Of a stretch of DNA of 49,494 bases, positions 1 to 10,800 are shown piece after piece. The stretch's first letter is position 1, and every line of letters starts with the position of its first letter. Source of the stretch: Lentisphaerota bacterium (GTDB lineage: Bacteria; Verrucomicrobiota; Lentisphaeria; Victivallales; Victivallaceae); contig SUWD01000018.1 of the NCBI GenBank assembly GCA_015061685.1, positions 1-49,494 on the forward strand, written 5' to 3'. The position numbers and the translations under genes are program-made. The notes below the pieces were generated by a model. That model was not told the DNA's origin, searched no databases, and was given only the letters and a program-made list of their open reading frames with translations.

Positions 1-139
1 CTTTTGAAATGACAATTCTTTGATTCATTTTTGTATGCATGGCGCAATTTTCAGTTCTTTTGAAAGCAGCATAAAATATATACCAAACACTCCATGCAGA
101 AACTGCAATGATTGTGGAAAAAATCAGTGCTCTTTTCAT
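1..139 (-). CDS. Partial membrane or exported protein, N-terminal part only
   Basis: An open reading frame begins with ATG at 139 and stays open to the left edge, giving about 46 residues. The first 26 residues after MKR are largely hydrophobic with Trp and Tyr, which fits a signal anchor or transmembrane helix; the part after it is polar. A weak GGAAAAG sits about 10 bases upstream of the start. The start lies 2 bases beyond the stop of the small gene at 142-291, so the two probably share a transcript. The product is not recognised, because the diagnostic part lies outside the window. Confidence 0.45.
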   Translation of the reverse strand, partial: MKRALIFSTIIAVSAWSVWYIFYAAFKRTENCAMHTKMNQRIVISK

Positions 140-141
140 CT

Positions 142-291
142 TTACTTTTCCAATGTAAAACCGAAAATAAAAGTCACGTTCCTCTTGAATAATGTGATTT
201 TGACACGCTCACCAAAGTAATCGTGCAAAAAGTCATTCAATTTTTTCCCTTCCTCTCCGGCACCAAGATTACGCCGTGGAAGCCGTCCCAT
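142..291 (-). CDS. Small basic hypothetical protein (49 aa)
   Basis: This is a 49-codon reading frame with ATG at 291 and TAA at 144-142. An AAAGGAT ribosome site lies 8 bases upstream of the start, and a TTGACA-N17-TATATT promoter lies 46-74 bases upstream, which is strong support for such a short gene. The product starts MGRLPRRN, is rich in Lys/Arg in its first half and ends in an aromatic and hydrophobic stretch. No signal peptide and no family were recognised. It precedes the partial membrane-protein gene at 1-139 by 2 bases, suggesting a translationally linked pair. Confidence 0.5.
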   Translation of the reverse strand: MGRLPRRNLGAGEEGKKLNDFLHDYFGERVKITLFKRNVTFIFGFTLEK

Positions 292-336
292 AAATTGATC
301 CTTTCTATTCACTTAACTACAACACCGGGTAAGAAT

Positions 337-365
337 AATATATCATCCGTAATCCAATTTGTCAA
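337..365 (-). promoter_or_regulatory. Promoter for the left-edge small-gene pair
   Basis: On the minus strand TTGACA (365-360) and TATATT (342-337) are separated by exactly 17 bases. It lies 46 bases upstream of the 49-aa gene start. Confidence 0.7.
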
Positions 366-587
366 GCAAAAATACCCAAAGAGAATAATTTATATGTAAC
401 TAATTGCCTGTCATTGAGATATATAGAATGGCACCATTTAATACCATTTAAAAGAGAGAGCGATTTTTCCCTGCATGTTGCTGATAGGAGGCAATCAACC
501 GCACTTTATCTCTCTCATGCGTTGAATCGGGAAAGGCTGTCTTTACTTAAGCGGCAAGAGGAAAACAGATTTTCTGCCGCATAAAAA
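366..587. other. Non-coding spacer
   Basis: AT-rich stretch between the left promoter and the ppdK terminator. It holds a small inverted GCGGCA/TGCCGC pair (551-580) and an AGAGAGA/TCTCTCT pair, but no reading frame with a credible ribosome site. Confidence 0.5.
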
Positions 588-620
588 AATCCCCGTTGAT
601 CATAACGAACAACGGGGATT
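588..620 (-). terminator. Intrinsic terminator of ppdK
   Basis: An 11-bp perfect stem (AATCCCCGTTG at 588-598 with its complement at 610-620) is followed on the minus strand by a T run. It lies 25 bases beyond the ppdK stop. Confidence 0.85.
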
Positions 621-644
621 GATTTTTACAGAATCAACAGATTC

Positions 645-3362
<2,718 letters not shown>

Positions 3363-3416
3363 TTTTCTTTCCTTTCTTTCTAACCTGCTTTTTGCGGAAC
3401 ACCAGAACAAATAATG

Positions 3417-3462
3417 GAAAAATCCGGCAAGGGTTTGATCAATTCATCTGCCTTGAGCCGGA
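3417..3462 (-). terminator. Intrinsic terminator of the lipoprotein gene
   Basis: On the minus strand TCCGGC-tc-AAGG pairs with CCTT-GCCGGA and is followed by ATTTTT. It separates the lipoprotein gene from ppdK. Confidence 0.7.
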
Positions 3463-3484
3463 GATTTATTTTTCTGTCTGAGTA

Positions 3485-3892
3485 CTACTTGAAGTTTCTC
3501 AAAGATTCAAGAATCCGCTTTTTTTCCTTATGCTTATCCAGTCCGACGACGATAAACGAACCGGAAACTTCGTAAACGGGATATGGTATGCCGACGAAAT
3601 AGACTCTTTTTTCGCTGTCGATCTTGCGGAGTCTGGCGGCTTGAGCTTTATTGAAAATGTCGTATTTATAGACACCGATGTTGGAATTTCCGACGGCGAT
3701 TTCCAAAGCTTCACCGGCACCGAGTGGCTTGGGATCGAGCGGACGCACGCCCCGGACATTGATACCGTCTTCACGGAGTTTTCTGGCGAAGTCTGCCGGA
3801 TGCAGATAGTTGTTTCCTGAACTGAAGCACCCTGAAATGAGAAGTACCGGCAGAATCAATACCGGCAGATATGTCAATACCGCTTTTTTCAT
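3485..3892 (-). CDS. Small lipoprotein, function unknown
   Basis: The 135-residue product starts with a lipoprotein signal peptide: MKK, a hydrophobic core, and lipobox LISGC with the acylated Cys at 22. The mature part is about 113 residues, mixed charged and hydrophobic, with a YPVYEVSGSFIVVG strand-like segment near the end. No enzyme motif is visible and the family is not recognised. It has its own TTGACA-N17-TATATT promoter and terminator, so it appears to be transcribed alone, divergently from the epimerase at 4071. Localisation is inferred from the lipobox only. Confidence 0.8.
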   Translation of the reverse strand: MKKAVLTYLPVLILPVLLISGCFSSGNNYLHPADFARKLREDGINVRGVRPLDPKPLGAGEALEIAVGNSNIGVYKYDIFNKAQAARLRKIDSEKRVYFVGIPYPVYEVSGSFIVVGLDKHKEKKRILESLRNFK

Positions 3893-3926
3893 ATCCTGAA
3901 ATCCAAATTACTTATTACAATTTTAT

Positions 3927-3955
3927 AATATAACACTTGCACAGTGATCTGTCAA
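3927..3955 (-). promoter_or_regulatory. Promoter of the lipoprotein gene
   Basis: Minus strand TTGACA (3955-3950) and TATATT (3932-3927) with a 17-base spacer, 35 bases upstream of the start codon. Confidence 0.75.
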
Positions 3956-4070
3956 GTGTTTAAAAGATGAAAAAATCCATACATTTGCATTATTTGTGCA
4001 TATCGCATAATGCATTTGCGGTGCTATATTATATCATTGACACAAAAATCAACTGTATAGAGGTGTAAAA

Positions 4071-4988
4071 ATGCGTATTCTGGTTACCGGCGGATCCGGT
4101 TTTATCGGCAGTCATCTGGTGGAACATTTTCAGGGCAAAGCGGACGTTAGAGTGCTTGACAGTCTCCGCAGCGGCTATCGCAGCAACCTTGAGGGATTCG
4201 ATGTGGAATTTATCGAGGGCGACATCCGTGACCGTGCGATGGTGGACAAAGCGATGAAAGATGTGGATTATGTCTTTCATCTGGCGGCGATGATCAGCGT
4301 GCCGGAATCTATGACCAAGATCACCGAATGTATCGAGATCAACAATCTCGGCATGATCAATGTTTTGGAATCTGCCGCTGAAAACGGCGTGAAAAAACTT
4401 TGTTTCAGTACCTCCGCGGCAATTTACGGTGATAATCCGGTGGTTCCCAAAGTGGAAACCATGTTCCCTGAACCCAAAAGTCCTTATGCGATAACCAAAC
4501 TTGACGGCGAATATTATTGCGGCATGTTCACCAAAGAGGGGCGTTTGCAGACCGCCTGTTTGCGTTATTTCAATGTGTTCGGGCCCCGTCAGGATCCCAA
4601 AAGTGCTTATGCGGCGGCGGTACCGATCTTCATTGAGAAAGCTTTGAATAATGAAGATATCACTGTTTTCGGTGACGGTGAACAGACCCGGGACTTTGTT
4701 TTCGTCAAGGATGTGGTTGCGGCGAATGCGTTTTTTGCCATGAATGATGTTACCGGAGTGCATAATATTGCTTACGGCGGCAGGATCACGATCAATGATC
4801 TGGCATCTGAAATCATCCGTCTGACCGGTTCGAAATCCCGAATTGTCCATCTGCCGGAGCGTCCGGGGGATGTGAAACACTCCATGGCGGCGGTGGACAA
4901 GTTGAAAAGCACCGGATTTGTGCCGGGGCATACTTTTGCAGAAGCTTTGAAAGCGACTATCGAAGCTTACAAGGCCCGCCGCAAATAA
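4071..4988 (+). CDS. NAD-dependent sugar-nucleotide epimerase (extended SDR, GalE/UDP-GlcNAc epimerase-like)
   Basis: This is a 305-residue extended short-chain dehydrogenase that probably epimerises a UDP-sugar for cell-surface glycan synthesis. The Rossmann motif GGSGFIG lies at 7-13, the catalytic Tyr/Lys pair (YAITK) at 139-143 with the conserved Ser region STSAAIYG before it, and RYFNVFGPRQDP and GDGEQTRDFVFVKDV downstream. These match the UDP-N-acetylglucosamine or UDP-glucose 4-epimerase group; the substrate cannot be fixed by eye. GAGGTG stands 5 bases before the ATG. The gene is flanked by a divergent lipoprotein gene and its own terminator, so it is likely a single-gene unit. Confidence 0.93.
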   Translation: MRILVTGGSGFIGSHLVEHFQGKADVRVLDSLRSGYRSNLEGFDVEFIEGDIRDRAMVDKAMKDVDYVFHLAAMISVPESMTKITECIEINNLGMINVLESAAENGVKKLCFSTSAAIYGDNPVVPKVETMFPEPKSPYAITKLDGEYYCGMFTKEGRLQTACLRYFNVFGPRQDPKSAYAAAVPIFIEKALNNEDITVFGDGEQTRDFVFVKDVVAANAFFAMNDVTGVHNIAYGGRITINDLASEIIRLTGSKSRIVHLPERPGDVKHSMAAVDKLKSTGFVPGHTFAEALKATIEAYKARRK

Positions 4989-5004
4989 CTGCTGTTTGAT
5001 CAAG

Positions 5005-5047
5005 GCTGCTGTAAATACCGGGATAGGCGTTTGCAGCAGCTTTTTTT
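5005..5047 (+). terminator. Terminator after the epimerase
   Basis: GCTGCTG (5005-5011) pairs with CAGCAGC (5034-5040), extended by AAA/TTT on the loop side, and is followed by seven T. Confidence 0.8.
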
Positions 5048-5093
5048 GTCCGGCAGGGAAACGTTAAAGAGTTGAAAAATTTGTCATCGACGC

Positions 5094-5120
5094 TTGATTT
5101 CATCGGTTGTTTGGTATATT
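5094..5120 (+). promoter_or_regulatory. Possible promoter of the ftr-trx-mscS run
   Basis: TTGATT (5094-5099) and TATATT (5115-5120) lie upstream of the ATG at 5145. The spacer is only 15 bases, shorter than at other promoters here, so this is tentative. Confidence 0.35.
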
Positions 5121-5144
5121 TTAAGGAAAGAAAGGATTTTTTAT

Positions 5145-5366
5145 ATGGCTGAAAATTATAAATTGCCGGATAATGTCCGGCTTAATGAGGATGAAAACTA
5201 TGTGTCAAAGCTCCGAAGTGTAATGGAGAAAAACGGCGGCTACTGTCCCTGCCGGATCCAAAGGACACCGGAAAATATCTGTGTCTGTACTGAATTCCGC
5301 AATCAGATAGCTGATCCGGATTTTGAAGGTTTTTGTCATTGCAGACTGTATTATAAGGAGAAGTGA
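5145..5366 (+). CDS. Ferredoxin-thioredoxin reductase catalytic-subunit-like protein
   Basis: The 73-residue protein carries six cysteines as CPC (34-36), CVC (46-48) and CHC (64-66). This is the signature of the ferredoxin:thioredoxin reductase catalytic chain, in which a [4Fe-4S] cluster and an active-site disulfide pass electrons from ferredoxin to thioredoxin. The spacing between motifs (9 and 15 residues) differs from the plant/cyanobacterial enzyme, as expected for anaerobe versions. The start at 5145 is chosen because AAAGGA lies 8 bases ahead; the in-frame codons upstream encode an unlikely extension. The thioredoxin gene begins 2 bases after the stop, which strongly supports a reductase-substrate pair. 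No variable (alpha) subunit gene is nearby. Confidence 0.88.
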   Translation: MAENYKLPDNVRLNEDENYVSKLRSVMEKNGGYCPCRIQRTPENICVCTEFRNQIADPDFEGFCHCRLYYKEK

Positions 5367-5368
5367 GT

Positions 5369-5686
5369 ATGGCAGTATTGCATCTTGATCCGTCATCATT
5401 CAAAAAGGTGATCTCGCAAAGTACCCAGCCGGTTTTGATCGATTTCTGGGCGACCTGGTGCGGGCCGTGCCAGCGTCTGACTCCGGAATTGGAAGCTCTG
5501 GCAGCAGAGTGTCCGGATCTGATCGTCGGTAAAATCAACGTGGAAGATGCTGAAAATATCCAATTGGCATCCTCTCTGGGGGTGAATTCCATCCCGGCAC
5601 TGTTTTTCTACCGCAACGGCAAAATGGAAAAACAACTGGTCGGTTTCATGGGAAAGAATGAATTGAAAAAGAAACTCGGTCTTTGA
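5369..5686 (+). CDS. trxA: Thioredoxin
   Basis: The 105-residue protein has the normal thioredoxin length and the active site WCGPC at 30-34, with FWAT before it and the cis-proline segment SIPALFFY later. It reduces protein disulfides in the cytoplasm. ATG at 5369 is preferred to the overlapping GTG at 5363, since AAGGAG lies 8 bases before it and the product then begins MAVLHLD. It follows the ferredoxin-thioredoxin reductase-like gene by 2 bases and is probably reduced by that product. mscS follows after 33 bases. Confidence 0.96.
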   Translation: MAVLHLDPSSFKKVISQSTQPVLIDFWATWCGPCQRLTPELEALAAECPDLIVGKINVEDAENIQLASSLGVNSIPALFFYRNGKMEKQLVGFMGKNELKKKLGL

Positions 5687-5719
5687 CTTTAACAAACAAC
5701 GAAAAAGGGGAAAGCTACC

Positions 5720-6271
5720 ATGAATATTATCATTGATTTGTGGAAAGCTCATCAGGCGGAAATCATTCTTTTCGGCAAGAATATTTTGCTGACTTTGATC
5801 ATCGTGCTTTTGAGTTTTATCGTTTGCCGGATCATCAAACGGATGATCAACAAGGCAGCTGATAAAATTGAAAAGATCGATCCGTCTGTGGGCAAAATTT
5901 TCTATTCGATCGCCCGGACGTTTATCTGGCTTTTCGCTCTGTTGATCATTTTGGATCGTTTCGGCGTGAATACAGCCAGTATCATCACGGTGCTTGGTAC
6001 TGCCGGACTGGCTGTCGGTTTGGCGATGAAAGATTCATTGAGCAATGTGGCGGCCGGATTGATGCTCTTGATTTTGCGTCCTTTCCGTTCCGGCGACAAG
6101 GTCGATTGCAGTACGGTCAGCGGTACTATTAAGGAGATCGGACTTTTTACCACTGAATTGTGTTCAGAAGACGGGGTTTTTGTCATCGTGCCGAATAAAC
6201 TTATTATTGCTGCTCCGATCAAGAACCGTTCCCGTAATGACAGTTGTGCAATAAACACTGATAAAGAGTAA
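5720..6271 (+). CDS. Short MscS-family mechanosensitive channel
   Basis: The 183-residue inner-membrane protein matches the core of small-conductance mechanosensitive channels, which open under membrane tension after osmotic downshock. Hydrophobic segments occur at about 17-40 and 65-82. A Gly/Ala-rich pore helix (TAGLAVGLAMKDSLSNVAAG) starts near 97 and leads into the beta domain (RPFRSGDKV, then FVIVPNKLI). The protein stops soon after the beta domain, at NRSRND, about where the alpha/beta vestibule of MscS (about 286 residues) would begin, so that domain appears to be missing. The stop codon is in frame with no sign of a frameshift. GGGGAAAG precedes the ATG. Confidence 0.88.
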   Translation: MNIIIDLWKAHQAEIILFGKNILLTLIIVLLSFIVCRIIKRMINKAADKIEKIDPSVGKIFYSIARTFIWLFALLIILDRFGVNTASIITVLGTAGLAVGLAMKDSLSNVAAGLMLLILRPFRSGDKVDCSTVSGTIKEIGLFTTELCSEDGVFVIVPNKLIIAAPIKNRSRNDSCAINTDKE

Positions 6272-6283
6272 AAGGGGATTTCA

Positions 6284-6715
6284 ATGCACTGGTACTGGCT
6301 GATTTGCGGAGTGCTGATGCTCCTTTTGGAGTTTGTCATTCCCGGTCTGGTGATCTGTTTTTTTGGTGTTTCGGCATTGCTGGTGGGAGGATTGATCTAC
6401 TTTTTCCCGGGAATGTTTCTTGCATGGCAGCTGTTGATTTTTGCCGTTGCCGGAGCGGTGCTGGCACTGCTTTGCCGCCGTCTGGTTCCCGGAGGGAGCA
6501 AAGGGACGGTGAAGCATCAGGATGATGAACTTGACGGGGATGATTCAGTGGGGGCGATTTGCTGCTGCAAAGAAGCGATAACACCGGAGAAGCCCGGAAA
6601 AGTGGAGTATCACGGCTCTTTCTGGCGTGCTGAAGCGGAAACAGAGATCGCCGCCGGAGAGTTGTGTGTAATTGAAAAAAGGGATAATCTGACGTTGAAA
6701 GTCCGTCGCAAATAA
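6284..6715 (+). CDS. NfeD-family membrane protein
   Basis: The 143-residue protein has hydrophobic segments covering residues 3-25, 28-42 and 48-64, and then a soluble C-terminal domain with a small beta-barrel (OB-like) character (DSVGAICCC, then GELCVIEKRDNLTLKV). This is the short NfeD layout. NfeD proteins work with SPFH/stomatin proteins in membrane organisation, and the SPFH gene follows 17 bases downstream, which supports the call. A CCC run at about 91-93 in the soluble domain is unusual. It begins 12 bases after the mscS stop, in the same run. Confidence 0.9.
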   Translation: MHWYWLICGVLMLLLEFVIPGLVICFFGVSALLVGGLIYFFPGMFLAWQLLIFAVAGAVLALLCRRLVPGGSKGTVKHQDDELDGDDSVGAICCCKEAITPEKPGKVEYHGSFWRAEAETEIAAGELCVIEKRDNLTLKVRRK

Positions 6716-6732
6716 TTGAAAGGGGATGTTTG

Positions 6733-7656
6733 ATGGAAGCTGTTGTTACAGTTGGAGTTATTGTCGTAGCAATCATTATTGTCATTGCCAAATCGATTCG
6801 CATTGTGCCGCAGAAGCAGGATTGGATCGTTGAACGTCTGGGCAAATATCATGCCACATTGGGGGCGGGACTGCATATTCTTTTTCCCTTTATTGACCGG
6901 GTCGCATACCGGAGGGATTTGAAAGAGTGTGCCATTGACGTGCCGCCGCAGCAGTGTGTTACCAAAGATAATATCATTGTGGAGGTTGACGGCTTGCTTT
7001 ATTTGCAGGTGGTCGATCCGGTGAAAGCCTCTTACGGCATATCCGATTATCTTTTTGCCTGTTCACAGCTGGCACAGACGACGTTGCGTTCAGAGATCGG
7101 TAAACTTGATCTTGACCGGACTTTTGAAGAACGCACGACGATCAATTCAGCGATTTGTGCCGAGGTGGATAAAGCTTCTGATCCGTGGGGGGTGAAAGTT
7201 ACCCGTTACGAGATCAAAACGATCAAACCGCCGCATTCAGTGCTGGATGCGATGGAAAAGCAGATGCGTGCCGAGCGGGAAAAGCGGGCGCAGATCGCCG
7301 AATCCGAGGGTGAACGTCAGGCGAAAATCAACCGGGCCGACGGCGAAAAGTGCGAAGCTATCGCCCACTCCGAGGGTGAAAAGCAGAAAAGGATCAATGA
7401 AGCACAGGGTAAAGCCGAGGAGATCCGTCTGGTTGCTGAAGCTACCGCTAATGGAATTGCCACGATTGCGGCGGCGATCAAATGTGATGGCGGCAATGAC
7501 GCGGTCAATTTGCGTTTGGCAGAGCAGTACATCAATGAATTTGGTAAACTTGCCAAGACCGGCAATACGATGATCATCCCCAGTGATCTGGCGAATATTT
7601 CCGGATTTGTGAAGTGTGCCTCAAAAGTTCTGGAAACAGCCAAAGAGAGTAAGTGA
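6733..7656 (+). CDS. SPFH/band 7 protein (QmcA/stomatin-like)
   Basis: This 307-residue membrane-anchored protein forms oligomeric assemblies that organise inner-membrane proteins together with NfeD. An N-terminal transmembrane helix (about 4-21) is followed by the band 7 domain (IRIVPQKQDWIVERLGKYH onward). A long charged coiled coil with repeated SEGE/DGEK units (about 170-235) comes next, then a C-terminal region with NTMIIPSDL. The ATG at 6733 is preferred over the TTG one codon before it, with AAAGGGGA upstream. It is the last gene of the run that starts at 5145; a terminator follows. Confidence 0.94.
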   Translation: MEAVVTVGVIVVAIIIVIAKSIRIVPQKQDWIVERLGKYHATLGAGLHILFPFIDRVAYRRDLKECAIDVPPQQCVTKDNIIVEVDGLLYLQVVDPVKASYGISDYLFACSQLAQTTLRSEIGKLDLDRTFEERTTINSAICAEVDKASDPWGVKVTRYEIKTIKPPHSVLDAMEKQMRAEREKRAQIAESEGERQAKINRADGEKCEAIAHSEGEKQKRINEAQGKAEEIRLVAEATANGIATIAAAIKCDGGNDAVNLRLAEQYINEFGKLAKTGNTMIIPSDLANISGFVKCASKVLETAKESK

Positions 7657-7691
7657 TTTTTGCAAAAAATCGGCTTTGAGAAAAATTTTTG

Positions 7692-7732
7692 ACATCTTAA
7701 CCGGTGAAAAATCTGGTTCCAGATGTTTTTTA
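7692..7732 (+). terminator. Terminator after the SPFH gene
   Basis: ACATCT-t-AACC pairs with GGTT-cc-AGATGT and is followed by a T run. It closes the 5145-7656 run. Confidence 0.7.
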
Positions 7733-7758
7733 CAAAAATACAGTTTTTTGTATTGTAA

Positions 7759-7785
7759 TTGACAGATAACGTGTTATCTTATATT
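7759..7785 (+). promoter_or_regulatory. Promoter of the C10 peptidase gene with an operator-like palindrome
   Basis: TTGACA (7759-7764) and TATATT (7780-7785) are separated by 15 bases. The spacer is a perfect palindrome, AGATAACGTGTTATCT (7764-7779), whose arms touch both promoter boxes. A regulator bound there would compete with RNA polymerase; this role is inference. Confidence 0.55.
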
Positions 7786-7826
7786 GATATGCTGAGTTTT
7801 TTATTTTATCATGTGGGGATGAAAAA

Positions 7827-10800
7827 ATGAGGTTGCCAGATTTAACCGGTTACAACAAGTTTCCAACGCCGATTGCTATTTCAGTCAATGATGGAGAGTG
7901 GATATCTCCTTCTGTATTGGCAGAGGATTCCTGTTTTTGGGTCGGATATGCCTTGACTAATGCCGGTGCCGGTATCGTCGAAAACGTTGATGTGGAAATC
8001 TCTGTTGATGGAAATATTATCCACGACAATACATTAGCTTCCGTTGGCAATGGGTATTATTGGTATCGCTATGGAATATATACCCTTGAATCCGGAAAGC
8101 ATGAAATTACTTTTACCATTGATCCGGATAATAAAATCAAAGAATCAAATGAGGGAAATAATACTTACACCTGCTCTTTTGTTGTTGAAGGACCTGCTGA
8201 TTGGCTGATTCCGTTTTCCTGGGATCAGGGCGGCGAACTTTTCAACACCGATGTAACGATCAATGCTTATGCCCCCATAGATCCGGATACCGGTAAGCGT
8301 TCTATTACCGGGTGTACCAATACCGCAGTGACTCAAGTCATCAGTTATTTTGTTACTCAAGGGCATGATTTATCTCTTACTCTGAATAATTCCGATTCCT
8401 ATACCGAGGGCGGGATCTCTATTGACGGCACTCTGGCCAATGCCCGGAGAAACGGAAATCTTTCGTTTGATCAAATCAATGCTTTGCTTGCGGATTTCGA
8501 TGTGAAATCTGCGGAAGATGTTGCTGCTTTATGCTATGCTTCCGGAGTTGTTGCCAAGGCGAACTACGGTTCTGATGCGACTTGCACTGCATATTCGACT
8601 GAATTGTTCACGCGGGCCGGATTCAAATCGGTTTCCACGGGAAACTATGAGTTCTGGAATGGCAATAAATTGTCTGATAAAGCCTGGGAGACGGTGAAAC
8701 GCAATATCAGCGAAGAGCGTCCGGTCTGCGTCAGTCTGAATAAACCGAATCATGCTGTTATTATCGATGGTTATGATTCGGCATCTGATAGAGTGCATAT
8801 CAACTTCGGCTGGGGCTTGACAAACGGGAAGAAGCTCGACAGCAGATACGATATGATTCTGGGCAGCGGCTGGTACACCAGGGCGGAATGTGATGAGATG
8901 CAGGTAGACTACATAATGTACGACATCGTGCCTAATTCTCCCGGTGATTTGCGGGTTGACAATATTGCCTCTCTGGTTGCTGCGGATAAGGTGAAACTTG
9001 ACTTCAAGGTTGCCAACAATGGTTTCAATGATATTGAAGCGAGCAAAGCATACATTTATGACGGAACGAAAAAGATAGCGACAGTTTCCGTTGATGCTCT
9101 TAAAGCTAAAACCAGTCAGGTTTACACTTACTATATTGCCGCCGGCGGATTGACTGCCGGTACTCACAAATTCAAAGTTGTTGCCGATGGGGCTGATATG
9201 GTCAAGGAATCATTTGAAGACAACAACTCCAGGATTAAAAGCGTCAGCATCACCCGTGACCTGCAGGTTTCCGCACTGACTTACGCCCGAAATACCAGTG
9301 CCGACACGGTGAAATTGAATTTTACCGTCAAAAACAACGGCAACGTTGCTTCCGGAACTCATAGAGCTTATGTTTATGACGGTACGAAGAAATTGGCAAC
9401 TTTTTCACTTTCTTCGATCGCCGGCGGAGTGAGCAAAAACTACTCTTACACGCTCAATGCCGGTAATCTTGCCATCGGCACTCACAACTTCAAAGTGATT
9501 GCCGATGGAGCGAAAACCATCAAAGAGACCAATGAAAGCAACAATGCTCTGACCAGAAGCGTCAGTATCACCCGTGACCTGCAGGTTTCTGCTCTGACTT
9601 ACGCCAGAAGTTCAAGTGCAAACACCGTAAAATTGAATTTCACCGTCAAAAGCAACGGGAATACCGCTTCCGGAGCCTACAAAGCCTATCTTTATGACGG
9701 CACGAAGAAATTGGCAACCTTTTCGCTTTCTTCCATCGCCGGCGGAGTGAGCAAAAACTACTCTTACACGCTCAATGCCGGTAATCTTGCCATCGGCACT
9801 CACAACTTCAAAGTGATTGCCGATGGAGCGAAACTGATCCGGGAAAGCAATGAAAATAACAATTCTCTGACCAAAAGTGTCAGTATCACCCGTGACCTGC
9901 AGGTTTCCGCTCTGACTTACGCCAGGAATTCCAGTGCCAATACAGTGAAATTGAATTTTACCGTCAAAAACAACGGCAACAGTCGGATCGGGGCAACGAA
10001 AGCCTATATTTACGACGGCACCAAAAAGCTGGGAACTTTATCGTTGGCCGCGTTTACAGCCGGAGCGAGTAAAACTTATTCTTACACGCTCAATGCCGGT
10101 AATCTTGCCATCGGCACTCACAACTTCAAAGTGATCGCCGACGGAGCGAAACTGATCCGGGAAAGCAATGAAAATAACAATTCTCTGACCAAAAGTGTCA
10201 GTATCACCCGTGACCTGCAGGTTTCTGCTCTGACTTACGCCAGAAATACCAGTGCCAATACAGTGAAATTGAATTTTACCGTCAAAAACAACGGCAACAG
10301 CCGGATCGGGGCAACGAAAGCCTATATTTACGACGGCACCAAAAAGCTGGGAACTTTATCGTTGGCTGCGTTTACAGCCGGAGCGAGTAAAACTTATTCT
10401 TACACGCTCAATGCCGGTAATCTTGCCATCGGCACTCATAAGTTCAAAGTGATCGCCGACGGAGCCGGGGCAGTCAAAGAGAGCAAAGAGAACAACAATT
10501 CTCTGACCAAGAGCATCAGTGTTACCCGTGACCTGCAGGTTTCCGCTCTGACTTACGCCAGAAATACCAGTGCCAATACAGTGAAATTGAATTTTACCGT
10601 CAAAAACAACGGCAACAGCCGGGTTGGAGCCAGCAAGGCTTATCTTTATGACGGGAGCAAAAAACTGGCAACGTTATCCCTGGCCGCTTTCACGGCCAAT
10701 TCCAGCCGGAGTTTTTCCTACACGCTCAATGCCGCTAATCTGGCGAATGGTACTCATAAGTTCAAAATCGTGGCCGATGGAGCAAATTCATACAGAGAAA

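Noticed and set aside
4029..5003. A 324-codon minus-strand frame opposite the epimerase
   Set aside because: It is an antisense shadow rich in His and Arg; the epimerase has all catalytic motifs.
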